A stretch of DNA of 64,000 nt from Prevotellaceae bacterium UBA3627 (lineage in GTDB: Bacteria > Bacteroidota > Bacteroidia > Bacteroidales > Bacteroidaceae), in the NCBI GenBank assembly GCA_002373375.1, contig DFLE01000001.1, positions 1-64,000 of the forward strand, read 5' to 3'. The stretch's first letter is position 1. Each line of letters opens with the position of its first letter. Below, piece by piece: positions 1-9,900 of this stretch. The notes below the pieces were generated by a model. That model saw only the letters and a program-made list of their open reading frames with translations, had not been told where the DNA came from and ran no database searches. A program made the translations under genes and the position numbers.

Positions 1-264
1 CTAACTTTCGGGGTTCACTTCAAATTTTCGCACCCTCTTTCCGTTTTTAGCCCCTTTTTTTCTCCTAGATTGCATTTTTTGCCTGACATGATTTTAATCA
101 AGCAATGACAAAAATGTCCTATTCTATGTAGTTCGTTCTATCTACGGATTTTAGGATTTGAGGATGGCTTTTTGGGGGCTCTTCTGTAACATAAATCCTT
201 AAATCTTTGAATCCATAGAATAATTTTCCGATGACATCTTTCCCTACGCTAATATAGGGATGGT
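1..264. other. Window edge, no supported gene
   Basis: This stretch lies downstream of the nucleosidase-family gene on the minus strand. A minus-strand frame of about 50 codons is open here, but it runs back into the nucleosidase gene in a different frame and has no plausible start of its own. I see no convincing gene, RNA or terminator with a U-tract. Confidence 0.4.
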
Positions 265-978
265 CTATATCTTTGATATGATTTTCTTGTTTATGGCGAG
301 CAGTGCCTTTGATGCCTTTATGAGGTTCTGATGGAAGGACTCCATGTCGTCGTCATTGCCGCTGTCGCGCAGGTTGGTGACAGCCTTCACCAGCACCACC
401 GGCACATGGTAGAGAGAGCAGACGAAAGCCACGGCGGCTCCCTCCATCTCTTTCAGCCGTCCGCCGTTGCGTTCTATCACCTGTTCCTCCTCTTGTGTCA
501 TATCAAACGAAGAGCCTGTCGTGATCTTGGCGGTCTTGATGCCAAGAGATGACGCAAGGTCTTCTGTTCCCTCCCATGTGGTGTAGTTACCCAGCCCCTG
601 GGTGTCCCATGCGTTGTCGCCCGGCACGTGGCGGTCATGAAACATGGCACCGGAGCCGAGATATACCTCGCCCACCTTCATGCCGTGGCGCTGCCACGCA
701 CCGCATGTGCCGCTGTTTATTATGATGTCGGGGTGCAACCGCTCTATGGCGAGAGTGGTGGTCATGGCGGCAGGCTCGCAACCTATCAGGTCGCGGTCGT
801 GCTGTCTGCCGGGCAGTACTACGATAAGTTTCTTACTACTGTCGCCGTTAATTACCTCGCCCTCCCATATACGGCAGGGCAGGGGAGAGAAGAACCCCTC
901 CCTCTCTTGCAGGTGAAACTCTTCTATCAGGGGCTGTGCCTCTGCCTGCATGGCTATGATGTAACAGATGGTGTTCAT
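265..978 (-). CDS. MTA/SAH nucleosidase-family (phosphorylase superfamily) protein
   Basis: This 237-aa protein belongs to the PNP/UDP phosphorylase superfamily and is closest in appearance to 5'-methylthioadenosine/S-adenosylhomocysteine nucleosidases, which cleave the N-glycosidic bond of adenosyl thioethers. The N-terminal IIAMQAEAQPL carries the early acidic residue (E13). IINSGTCGAW is the phosphorylase-type glycine loop. KEMEGAAVAFVC supplies the substrate-binding Met-Glu, and AVTNLRDSGN carries the catalytic-type aspartate. The length is normal for the family. The start lies 3 bp after the HAD phosphatase stop, so the genes are probably co-transcribed. Related families such as futalosine hydrolase share these motifs, so the exact substrate is not fixed by sequence alone. 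Confidence 0.8.
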   Translation of the reverse strand: MNTICYIIAMQAEAQPLIEEFHLQEREGFFSPLPCRIWEGEVINGDSSKKLIVVLPGRQHDRDLIGCEPAAMTTTLAIERLHPDIIINSGTCGAWQRHGMKVGEVYLGSGAMFHDRHVPGDNAWDTQGLGNYTTWEGTEDLASSLGIKTAKITTGSSFDMTQEEEQVIERNGGRLKEMEGAAVAFVCSLYHVPVVLVKAVTNLRDSGNDDDMESFHQNLIKASKALLAINKKIISKI

Positions 979-981
979 GTC

Positions 982-1632
982 TTAGAGTATGTTTAACAGG
1001 TCTGACGGTTTCTCTGCAAACTGCGTGGCTCCGTGCTTGGTAAGGAAGTTCTTGTCGCGGAATCCCCACAATACGCTGACGCACGGCATGCCGCTGTTGA
1101 CTGCCGTATTAATGTCAACGTCAGAGTCACCAATATACACTGCGCCGTCCTTGCTTACGCCCAGTTCTTTCAGCGCAACCTCAACCATGTCGGGTGCAGG
1201 CTTGCGCCTTACGCCCTCGCGTTCTCCCACGGCTATCTCAGCCAAGTCCTTGAACCATTCCTCGTGAAGCTCTGTCACGCCAAACTGTGGCTTGTTACTG
1301 ACTATGGCGATGCGTCTGCCTTGTTGTCTCAGTGTACGCATGGCATCGGCTATGCCGTCGTATGGGGCGGAGTTATCCTTGCAGTGTGCCTGGTAATACT
1401 CTTTGAATGTCTGTAATACAGCGTTGAGAGTCTGCTCATCGCTGCCCTCTGGTATGGCGCGCTGTATCAGCAGCCTTACGCCGTTGCCTACGTAGGTGCG
1501 CACCTCCTCAAGTGAGCGCTCAGGCAGGTTGTTAGTTCTCAGTGAGTAGTTGACGGACAGCCACAGGTCTTTCAGCGTGTCCATCAGGGTGCCGTCAAGG
1601 TCAAATATTATAGTGTTGTATTTCATTTGCAA
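982..1632 (-). CDS. gph: HAD-family phosphatase, phosphoglycolate phosphatase type
   Basis: This 216-aa haloacid dehalogenase hydrolase starts with the nucleophile motif FDLDGTLMDT (D11 nucleophile, D13 acid/base). AIVSNKP is motif II, RRKPAPDM carries the motif III lysine, and YIGDSDVDI is the acidic motif IV. The helical cap between motifs I and II fits the Gph/PGP subclass, which dephosphorylates 2-phosphoglycolate or similar small phosphoesters. The second ATG, at 1626 (MKYNTI), is as good a start as the first, because homologs usually begin just before the FDLDGT motif. The gene sits 25 bp after the aminopeptidase gene, which suggests one operon. Substrate assignment within the family is uncertain. 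Confidence 0.82.
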   Translation of the reverse strand: MQMKYNTIIFDLDGTLMDTLKDLWLSVNYSLRTNNLPERSLEEVRTYVGNGVRLLIQRAIPEGSDEQTLNAVLQTFKEYYQAHCKDNSAPYDGIADAMRTLRQQGRRIAIVSNKPQFGVTELHEEWFKDLAEIAVGEREGVRRKPAPDMVEVALKELGVSKDGAVYIGDSDVDINTAVNSGMPCVSVLWGFRDKNFLTKHGATQFAEKPSDLLNIL

Positions 1633-1657
1633 GTTATGAATTATGAGTTATGAGTTG

Positions 1658-3418
1658 TTATATGGGTTTAGTGGCATTGGTCAGCCATTCACGGTCCTGC
1701 TCGTCGGTAAGTAGTGGCAGCAGTTCGGTGCGCACACGGGCGTGATACTTGTTGAGCCACTCTGTCTCCTCTTTTGTCATCAGTGAGAGGTCTATGGGAG
1801 CAGTGTCTATAGGACAGAGGGTGAGCGGCTCAAGGCGCAGGAAGGGAACTCCGAGTTCGCTTTCCACAACCAGCATCATATTCTCAGTCCTTATGCCAAA
1901 CTGCCCCTCTATATATACACCAGGCTCATCGGTCACGGTCATACCGGGGCATAACGGTTCCGGACGCCAGTCCATACGTATGCTGTGAGGCCCCTCGTGT
2001 ACGCAGAGCCGCCAGCCTACTCCGTGGCCTGTGCCGTGCATATAGTGCAGACCGCCGCGCCACAAGACGGAGCGTGCCACGCTGTCAAACTGTGTTCCGT
2101 TGGTACCTTCAGGGAAAGGCGTGGTGGCAAGTGCTATGTTAGCCTTCAGCACCAGGGTGTATGCCCGGCGCATCTCGGGTGTTACAGGTCCGAGGGCTAT
2201 GGTGCGTGTTATGTCGGTGGTGCCGCAGGTGTATTGCGCCCCACTGTCAACGAGTAACAGTCCTTCAGGGTGTAAGGCGGCGTTGGTGTCGGGTGTGGCG
2301 GTGTAATGTACTATAGCGCCATGGGCATTGTAACCGCTGATGGTAGAGAATGACAAGTCGCGAAACTCATTCGCTTCCTTGCGCATCTGCTCCAGCTTGT
2401 CGCTTACGCTTATCTCCGACTGGCCGCCAGCCTCAACGGCAGGCTTGAGCCAGCGCAGCCATTTCACCATAGCCACGCCGTCAAGCAGCATGGAGCGGCG
2501 GAAGCCCTCTATCTCCTTGGCGTTCTTTATGGCTTTCATAGCGGAGATGGGCGATGGGGTGTCTATGGGGTGAGGGGTGGCTTTGTATATGTTGTAGTTT
2601 ATGGTGTCGGCATCGCACAGCGTGCGGCCGTCAAGAGCCTTTACCTGTGACGTAATGTCATTATATGGCTTTACGTCAACGTGTGAGGCTCTCAGCATAT
2701 CTCGTGCCTCGGTGGTCAGTACACCGTTACAGAAGAGCGTGGCTGTGTCTTGCCTTATTATAAGGAAGCCTATGAACACGGGAGTCATGGGAATATCATT
2801 GCCTCGCAGGTTCAGGCACCATGCCACTTCCATCAGGTCTGTCACTATATAGGCGTCAGCCTGTTTAAGGCGCATCTCCGTCCGTATGCGTAGGAGCTTG
2901 TCGCTGGTGCTCTCGCCTATGTATTCTGCGTCAACCGCATAGATGCTGTTGGAGGGGATGGCGGGACGGTCGGGCCATATCATACGCATGGCATCATAGT
3001 TGGTGCGTACTGTCACACCGATAGCCTTCAGTGATGTCTGCAAACGGGTAAGTTCTGCGTATGACATCATGTTGCCATCAACGGCTACACATGTGCCGCC
3101 ATTGGCAGACATCTTCCTCAACAGCCACTCGGTCATGGTGGGGGTGTCAGTGAGTCCCTCCTTCATCAGCGTGAACTCGCTGCCGCTAAGCTCAGCGGCG
3201 GCTTGCAGGAAATAGCGTGAGTCTGTCCACAAGGCGGCTTCATCTCTTGTGACTACCGCGGTTCCGGCAGAACCGGTGAATCCGCTGACATAGCGACGTG
3301 CCTGCCAGTGGGGAGCCACATACTCGCTGCCGTGTGGGTCTGCTGTAGGGAAAATGATTGCGTCAATGCCCTCTGCGCTCATCTCATGGCGCAGACGGCG
3401 TAGTGTGTCTTCTGCCAT
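1658..3418 (-). CDS. Xaa-Pro aminopeptidase (M24B family)
   Basis: This 586-aa cytosolic-type aminopeptidase P removes N-terminal residues preceding proline. It has the long three-domain form: two creatinase-like N-terminal domains (about residues 5-290) and a C-terminal pita-bread metallopeptidase domain (about 300-525). All five dinuclear metal ligands are visible: D391 (LLVDSGAQY), D402 (GTTDITRT), H465 (HGTGHGVGW), E498 (VTDEPGVY) and E512 (GIRTENMM). There is no signal peptide. A promoter match lies so close upstream that the transcript would be almost leaderless. It is the first gene of a three-gene minus-strand cluster. Confidence 0.93.
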   Translation of the reverse strand: MAEDTLRRLRHEMSAEGIDAIIFPTADPHGSEYVAPHWQARRYVSGFTGSAGTAVVTRDEAALWTDSRYFLQAAAELSGSEFTLMKEGLTDTPTMTEWLLRKMSANGGTCVAVDGNMMSYAELTRLQTSLKAIGVTVRTNYDAMRMIWPDRPAIPSNSIYAVDAEYIGESTSDKLLRIRTEMRLKQADAYIVTDLMEVAWCLNLRGNDIPMTPVFIGFLIIRQDTATLFCNGVLTTEARDMLRASHVDVKPYNDITSQVKALDGRTLCDADTINYNIYKATPHPIDTPSPISAMKAIKNAKEIEGFRRSMLLDGVAMVKWLRWLKPAVEAGGQSEISVSDKLEQMRKEANEFRDLSFSTISGYNAHGAIVHYTATPDTNAALHPEGLLLVDSGAQYTCGTTDITRTIALGPVTPEMRRAYTLVLKANIALATTPFPEGTNGTQFDSVARSVLWRGGLHYMHGTGHGVGWRLCVHEGPHSIRMDWRPEPLCPGMTVTDEPGVYIEGQFGIRTENMMLVVESELGVPFLRLEPLTLCPIDTAPIDLSLMTKEETEWLNKYHARVRTELLPLLTDEQDREWLTNATKPI

Positions 3419-3425
3419 ATATGTG

Positions 3426-3457
3426 CAAAATTATAAAAAAACTTCTTATTCTGCAAG
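3426..3457 (-). promoter_or_regulatory. Bacteroidetes-type promoter for the Xaa-Pro aminopeptidase
   Basis: Read on the minus strand there is a near -33 element (CTTG at 3457-3454), a 20-base spacer and a perfect -7 element TAATTTTG (3433-3426). The start codon begins only 7 bases after the -7 element, so the mRNA would have almost no 5' leader. Confidence 0.5.
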
Positions 3458-3505
3458 TGATACCACGGCTGACGGAGTGTTTTGTGGCTGATTTATAAAA
3501 ACAAT

Positions 3506-3546
3506 TTGCCCCTCTGACTGCATCTGGATGCTTGTCAGAGGGGCAA
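3506..3546 (-). terminator. Rho-independent terminator of the GH105 operon
   Basis: A 13-bp perfect inverted repeat (arm TTGCCCCTCTGAC) encloses a 15-nt loop. On the minus strand it is followed by ATTGTTTTTAT. It lies just past the last small gene of the operon. Confidence 0.75.
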
Positions 3547-3553
3547 TATATTG

Positions 3554-3745
3554 TTACCATCCTGTTATTATGTCTTCCTCTTCCCCGGTGTCAAAGAGCG
3601 AGGTTCCCCGCTTGGCTGAAGCGTCAAAGTTTCCACTTCCTTGCCCGTCGGTATTTCCCTTTTCCATATAAGAGCCGGCCATGAGCCTCGGCATATACAG
3701 GATAACGGTCTTTATCTTTGGTGTTATATATATATTGTGTTTCAT
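3554..3745 (-). CDS. Small leader-like peptide, MAGS type, downstream of GH105
   Basis: This is a 63-aa protein of unknown function. It starts MKHNIYITPKIK and contains LMAGS at residues 21-25. A Gly/Asp/Ser-rich tail follows and ends in ITGW. The pattern Y[IV]xPx[IV], then about 17 residues to [LM]AGS, recurs in the small ORF at 29732-29977 and in weaker form at 6715-6906. There is no ordinary signal peptide or membrane segment. It starts 13 bp after the GH105 stop and is followed by a strong terminator, so it is the last gene of the operon. The two-part shape, a conserved head and a variable polar tail, resembles a leader plus core peptide, but that reading is inference. Confidence 0.6.
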   Translation of the reverse strand: MKHNIYITPKIKTVILYMPRLMAGSYMEKGNTDGQGSGNFDASAKRGTSLFDTGEEEDIITGW

Positions 3746-3758
3746 ATTGGTATTATTC

Positions 3759-6662
3759 TTATTTGGTTTCCTTTATACCTTTTCTTATTATCAGACCGTG
3801 TGCCGCGTTATTGTTGATGCGCTGTCCTGCCACGTTATATACGAGAGACGGGGTTGATGATGCAGGCTCCATGCACACTGTATTGACAGCAGTGATGTCT
3901 TCATCATCGGTAAAAGAGAAAGATGTCAGTTTCGCTCCGACTGTTGTCAGTGTGATGTAGGCGCGAAAAGGCTTCATGCGTCCCATATATGTGCAGTCAT
4001 AAAACAGATTGTCGTAAATGAAGTAGTCTGATGCGCCAAGGTCGCCTGATTGTCCGCCTGTCAGCAGTGTGTATGTACCGATAAGCTGTGCGCCGTTGCC
4101 GCTCTGTATTGGCGTGGCGTTGTTCTCTACTGTCACATTGTTGAATGTATAGATGTTGTCAGAGTTTACTGTCGCTACTTTTATCAATACAGGTTCATTG
4201 GCTGTGATGGCATTTTGCTTTGTAAAGTACAACTTGTCGTTTGTCAGTCTGTTAACGGTAGCAATCTCTGTGCCGTTGCCGAATGCTGTCTGTACCTGCT
4301 CGGCACTGGCTGAGAAAGGTACTACCATGGTAGTCCATTGGTCGGTGGGAAAGGAGCGTGTGAGCGTGACTTCACTATATTCCCCCGGGGCAAACTCTGT
4401 GTACTCGCCAGCCTCAGTGAGTTCCAGTTTCTTGTCAAGAAATAAGCGCTCATACTCCGTGGCGGCGAGGATAAAGCCACCCAGCACCTTGCCTTCGGTG
4501 TAGAAGTCGTTGCTGGTTGGGTTCTTCACCGTAGGCTCTGTGTCCTTACCCATGAGATAGTATTCAGCTGAGCCGTCGCGGAAGTTTGAACCACCAACTC
4601 CGGCTGACTTGCAACAAGCAATGAGGTGTACGCCGCCGTTGCCGTCAGCCACCATGAATTGCTCAACGATGCCCTGATATGCTTTCTTGGCTAACGCTGT
4701 GTAGTCTGTGTCGTAGAGTCCGAGGCGCATACCCTTCAGATAAGCTGCCGTGAAGATAGCCGTAGCAGAAGACTCAAGGTAGTTTGCTACTGGTGAAGAG
4801 GTATATCTGTAGCTACTGTCATAGGTCTGGGCTACGAAAGAACCATCATGGTTCAGCAACTGATACCAGCAGCCTGTTGCCGCATCCTGCTTTGCTGCGA
4901 TACCAGCAGCAAGCTCGTTGAGATAGCCGTGCAAGGTTTTATAGTTCTGTGTCTTGGTCAGTCCTGCTATCTGCATCTGCTCCAGCACGTCAACGAGTGC
5001 GAGGAAATACCAACCCTCGGCTCTGCCCCAATACTCGGCAGAGTGGTAGATGCCGTTGCTGTTAGGGAATCCTGCCCACTTTGATGCGTTTGTCTTTGAA
5101 ATTGTATCAGCAGTACACTCGGGATCTGCGGTGAAGGCATGGTAGAGCAACTTCACTTCCGGGTTCCAGAGATAGTTCCATGAAATGGTGAACTGCTTTG
5201 TCACCAAGTCCCAGTCGGCTTCTTTGCTGCCGGCAATACAGCCGTCGCTCTCATAGTTGTCATATTCATTAAGCATCTGCGCAAGCAGTGCAGGTCCCAT
5301 ATACTGACCATCGCACCACATTTGGTTGGTGTAGCCTGACTTATGCCACCAGCCTCCGGCAGCAGCAGGGAGCAAGTCTGCGCTGATAGCATATTTGCTG
5401 TTAGCAATCTTTATACCCGCAAGGGCTTCGCCCAGACGAGTCTCTGCAGTAGTAATACTCTTTGCGTTGCTGATGTTTGTATCAGTGGCGTCAGGTATGA
5501 TGCCTGACTTTGCCACTTCCTGCAACTTGAAATACAGTTTTACGGCATTGAGGTCGTCAAAACTCTTACCTTGTATGCCAGCATCTTTTATGGTATTGTT
5601 AGCATAGTCCTGCACGGCATAATACCAAGGCTTTACGTTTACGTCTGTATTATCCTTGTAGTAGTCAATGGCTTCAAGTATTGCCTTCGCTACAAGACCA
5701 GGCACATAGTCTAACTGTGTTGATTTTCCGCTTGCCGACTTTGCGCCTGCATCCGAGTATTTTGCAAAACTCATGTCAGAGGTATTACCCTTAAAGTCAC
5801 TCATTCGTGAGTTTATCACCCACTCAGAGTAACGCTTTGTTGCATCAAAGGTCATAGCACTGCCTGCGGCAGGGAGCACAGGGGCGTTTGCGTCAACCTC
5901 ATAAATGGCATAGAGAGTAATGTTTGCACTTGGCTTATATGTAGCGCCGGCATTGTATGAAGCTGTTGTAGCAGTGCTGCTTGTTGACCAACCCAGAAAG
6001 TTATAGCCGTAGTTAGCCGTTGCAGTAGGCAGCGTCACGCCCGCGCCCTCGCTTGCCTCGGTAAGGCTTGACGTAGAGCACGTACCGTTAGTGTTTGCAT
6101 TAAACGATACAGTGTAGCGAGTTTCCGTACTGCTTCCCTCACCGTATGTAACGTCTATGCCGTAAACATTATATCCACTGTTAGAGGAACTTATGTATAT
6201 AGTTGTAGCGGTGCCAGTGTAATTGTATTCTTCGGCTACAGGATCTGCGGTTGAAGTACAATAACCTTCCTCTACCAATGCTGTGCCAAGAGGTGATGTT
6301 CCGTATGATATCTTTAATGATCTTGTTTCTGTAGATTTTGCACTTGCACCATATGTCTTAATAGTACAAGGTCCCTCTACTGCAAAAGATATATAACGAG
6401 AAGAGGCATTTCCTGTTCCTCCAAGTTTCAAACAATAAGTAAAAGATTCTCCATCAATAGTTTTATTACTTGAAGCAATGGTTATTTTTTTATCAGATGT
6501 TCCCACCATCGTAAAAGCCCCGATGGTCTTGCTTGATGTTATATCATCTGCGTCATTTGCAGTAAACCTCAGTGAAAGGTTTGTAGCTGCAAAAGAAAAA
6601 CTGCTTGCCACGGTCAATAAGACCATGGTAAGCAGTGCTGTTATTGAAATATTCTTTTTCAT
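3759..6662 (-). CDS. Secreted GH105 unsaturated rhamnogalacturonyl/galacturonyl hydrolase with T9SS-like tail
   Basis: This 967-aa secreted enzyme belongs to the GH105 (YteR/RhiN) family, which removes unsaturated uronic acid from the non-reducing ends left by pectin lyases. A signal peptide (residues 1-26) precedes a beta-rich module (27-178) and one Bacteroides/InlB-type repeat (about 182-256, FLGWS and LYAIYE). The (alpha/alpha)6 barrel spans about 275-745. MWCDGQYMGP holds the likely catalytic aspartate D451, matching the WxD motif of YteR. YWGRAEGWYFLAL and YLESSATAIF are other family motifs. A C-terminal beta module (PTDQWTTMVVPF) and a sorting-type tail (VYNVAGQRI) follow. The enzyme would act after the pectate lyase encoded at 12735. 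It is flanked by two 63-aa peptides in one operon. Confidence 0.88.
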   Translation of the reverse strand: MKKNISITALLTMVLLTVASSFSFAATNLSLRFTANDADDITSSKTIGAFTMVGTSDKKITIASSNKTIDGESFTYCLKLGGTGNASSRYISFAVEGPCTIKTYGASAKSTETRSLKISYGTSPLGTALVEEGYCTSTADPVAEEYNYTGTATTIYISSSNSGYNVYGIDVTYGEGSSTETRYTVSFNANTNGTCSTSSLTEASEGAGVTLPTATANYGYNFLGWSTSSTATTASYNAGATYKPSANITLYAIYEVDANAPVLPAAGSAMTFDATKRYSEWVINSRMSDFKGNTSDMSFAKYSDAGAKSASGKSTQLDYVPGLVAKAILEAIDYYKDNTDVNVKPWYYAVQDYANNTIKDAGIQGKSFDDLNAVKLYFKLQEVAKSGIIPDATDTNISNAKSITTAETRLGEALAGIKIANSKYAISADLLPAAAGGWWHKSGYTNQMWCDGQYMGPALLAQMLNEYDNYESDGCIAGSKEADWDLVTKQFTISWNYLWNPEVKLLYHAFTADPECTADTISKTNASKWAGFPNSNGIYHSAEYWGRAEGWYFLALVDVLEQMQIAGLTKTQNYKTLHGYLNELAAGIAAKQDAATGCWYQLLNHDGSFVAQTYDSSYRYTSSPVANYLESSATAIFTAAYLKGMRLGLYDTDYTALAKKAYQGIVEQFMVADGNGGVHLIACCKSAGVGGSNFRDGSAEYYLMGKDTEPTVKNPTSNDFYTEGKVLGGFILAATEYERLFLDKKLELTEAGEYTEFAPGEYSEVTLTRSFPTDQWTTMVVPFSASAEQVQTAFGNGTEIATVNRLTNDKLYFTKQNAITANEPVLIKVATVNSDNIYTFNNVTVENNATPIQSGNGAQLIGTYTLLTGGQSGDLGASDYFIYDNLFYDCTYMGRMKPFRAYITLTTVGAKLTSFSFTDDEDITAVNTVCMEPASSTPSLVYNVAGQRINNNAAHGLIIRKGIKETK

Positions 6663-6714
6663 ATTTTTTGTTTTTGATGCATCTGTTATTTAACTGGATT
6701 CTTTTAACCGTCGA

Positions 6715-6906
6715 TTAGTCACCCCATATAGGCGGATTGTCAGGGTCGGTGTTGTCACTGCCCTCAAGTCCTATGCCATGCTCTTCACCATTGTCTGGTG
6801 CTTCGTTGTTAACATAGATGCCCCATTGGCTTTGGTGCGCATTCATAACACTGTCTATCTCCAGTTCCTCAAAATAGACTGATGGTTGTATGTATCTCCT
6901 TTTCAT
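6715..6906 (-). CDS. Small leader-like peptide between two large secreted proteins
   Basis: This 63-aa protein of unknown function begins MKRRYIQPSVYFEELEI. The Tyr-Ile-x-Pro-x-Val head matches the other two small ORFs of this window. Where those have MAGS or LAGS it has VMNAHQS, and the tail is acidic and ends in PPIWGD. It begins 21 bp after the stop of the 1533-aa protein and lies 52 bp before the GH105 start, so each large secreted protein of this operon is followed by one such peptide. No hydrophobic signal sequence is present. Confidence 0.6.
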   Translation of the reverse strand: MKRRYIQPSVYFEELEIDSVMNAHQSQWGIYVNNEAPDNGEEHGIGLEGSDNTDPDNPPIWGD

Positions 6907-6927
6907 AATGTGTCCTTGTTGGTTAGG

Positions 6928-9900
6928 TTATTTCACAATAACCTTTCTGCCGTTGAATATATAAATGCCTTTTGTTAATCCGTTTAGTGTGTTGCTTACT
7001 TTCTGACCTGTAACACTGAATACTCCGTTCATCGTCTTTGTTTCAAAAGAGTCAAGTGCCTCGTCTGACATCTCGCATACGTTGATGGCAGTAGCCTCCT
7101 CTTCGTCTTCCCATGCTTTGAAGTAATTAAAGCTTACAGACTTCGCCGGAGCACTGCCGTCATCCTCTTTTTTCAAGTATGAGCGGTAGCCTTTCAAAAA
7201 TGACTGGCCGCGCGAGATATACAGGGTGTTGTTTGACAGATAGATGTCACCGGCAGTAAGGTATGCACTTGCTGTTACGTCGCTTGCCATGCCTGTCAGG
7301 CTGCTGCTGAACACTTGTGGATTGCAGAATCCGCTGACACCCTTTGAGGTGTAGCCGTTATTGGTAAACTCCAGTACTTGCTGGTTTGGGTCTATGCCTT
7401 TGTTGTGTACCTCTATCTTGTTGATACTCTGTGTTGGTTTGATAAGGTAAGGATAGCCTGCGAGAATACTCTGTATCTCGTGGTATGTCATGTATATCTG
7501 GGCATGGCCCTCATCCACGTTTACACGGTCAAGGATGATAAGCTCTGTGCCGTTGCCAAACACCTTCTCCACCTCGCGCTCTGTCATCGTGAACGGCAGA
7601 CAGATGGTGTTCCACTTACCAGCGGTGAATGAGCGGTCAAGTGTTATCGTCTCATACATCGGTATGGTGTTGACTGTATCGCCTGACTTGAGTGATTCTG
7701 GGTTGTATGCTGCGTCCTCTGACAGTGCGAGCGTGTCTGACGGCTGGTTCTCCTCGTCAGGTACGAAGTTTACGCCAGAGAAACCAATCTTTGAGAAGTT
7801 AGAGAATATGTAGTATGTCTGTCCGGCAATCACGTGGAATGTATATTTCACCATGCCGCCCTGCAGCGCGAGGTAAGCACCATTGTCAAGTTTCGTAATC
7901 ACCTGTGCGCCGTTCACGCCCGCAGACCAGTTCTTGTGAACCTCCTGCTGCTCTCTCAGTGACATATACTTCTTAAACTCTTTCCAGTTGCCTATGTTGG
8001 TAACGTCGTTGTATCCGTCGGCATCCTCATCAATGATACATTTGAACTTCTCGCCTTTCTCGCAAGCGTATTTAGCGCAGAATGCTTCGAGAACGGCCAT
8101 TTCTTCAGTGTTGCTGCTACTTTCGGCTAAACCCGTGGTGACCTTAGTACGTGTCGTTATCTTGACATCAGTATGTTTGTCAACTTGGTTTCCGTTTTGG
8201 TCAACAATGAAGAGGGCGTGTGGGCGGTACTGGAAGGGTACGCTGCCTGGGAATGTCTTTGCTACACCTGAGATAGCAGAGACAAGATTGCTGTCATTGT
8301 CATATACATCGCTCTTGCCTGTGTTCCATGGTCCGTTCTGCTCTATATATACAGACAGAGTGCCGTTGACCTCTGGCTCAAGCGTGATGTATGTGCCGCG
8401 CACTGGCAGTGTGAATGGATAGGAGGTGTCGCCGTCTGGCTGCTTGAACCAACCGAAACGTTCTGTTCCATATATAACACTGTTGTAATAACGATCAAGT
8501 GAACTGTACATGGTCTCGTCGCAGGCATCCTGTGCTCCACTGCTGTATTTTGAGAAGCCATCAATTCCAGTTCCTGAGTTCGTAATTTTTTTCCAACTGT
8601 CGGTTTTCGTTTTAACAGAGTCTTTATTCACAGGATAGTCGTATTTGTTGTTATTCCTGTTCCAACCTCCGAAGGTTCCTACGAGGTATAGCGTCTCCTC
8701 ATCACCGATGTACTTTGATACATGGAAAGTATCGCGCACTCCGGGTGGATTGCTCTTGAAAACAGGGTGGGTAGCAACCTTCCAGTTCACTCCCCTCTGT
8801 ATCGTTATCTTATACTCTGCCTCCGCGTCATCGTATTTGTCGCTTGTGGCTGTTGCCTTGATTACCGCGGTGCCGTTACCGTGTGGGGTGGTAAGAGTTA
8901 TGGCTCCAGCGTCAGATACTGTGGCCACGGTGTTGTCGTCTGATGTGTAGGTAATGTTGAGATTGCTAAGTTGTACAGTGGTGCCGTACTCATCTACTGC
9001 GCTGAGCGTGATGGTTGGCAGTGACGGAGTAGTCTCGTCGGCGTTACATACATACTCGTCGTCACCATCATTATCGTCGCTGTATGACAATGTCAAGGCT
9101 GATTTAAGTACTTCTATAGAAACATCTGCCGTACCACCAAGGAATACGTCCGTATTGCTCTTTATGCTGAAGGTAAGTGTGGTGGGAGTGTCGCCCGTCG
9201 GTGCTACACCGGTAAGTGTCAGCGTGCCTTTCCTGCCGGCGGACTCAGCACTGTCGTCGCGTACAAATGACGCGGTGACCTTGCTGGGATCGCCGCTGTA
9301 TGTCATTTCGTCGAACTCGCATCCGTATGGAAGGCGTAGGGGGATATTCTTTGTTTCACCCACTTTTACCGCTACGTTTGTATAGTCCAACTTTGGTTCT
9401 TGTTCCGTCGTGTAGAACACGATGTCGGCGGGATATACGTCCTTGCCGGCTCCGGTAATCTTTACGGTGTGTGTGCCGATGCCGCCGGTGGAATAGATAG
9501 GTGAGGTGGTGTAGTTACCAGGTGCAACATGGAACGGAGTAAGCTCTGCGCCATCCAAATAGACATTCACATTTCTTGTCTCCTTGCTGTTGCCGTGGAA
9601 AGCGTCAATGCTGAAGGCTATTGCTCCGTCAACGGTTATGGTGACGTAGTTGCTTTCCCATTTGATATTGTAGAATGCGCCGGTCACGCCGTTGTGTGTG
9701 CCGTTGTTGTTACCGTCTTTGTTTACTGGGTTTACGGTAGTGTATATCGTAGCGTCAATGGTAGCCTTGTTAAGCTCAAGCTTTTGCTCGTTTGTCGTTA
9801 CATGATATACCGGGTACTGCGTGATGTAGAAATAGTCAAGGCCGCTTGTTGATGAGCCTTGGCAACGTATATATAAGTCTGTAGGCTCGGTTATTGTGAA

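Noticed and set aside
1..330. Minus-strand frame overlapping the end of the nucleosidase-family gene
   Set aside because: It has no convincing start codon and overlaps a conserved gene in another frame. A distant frameshifted tail cannot be shown.
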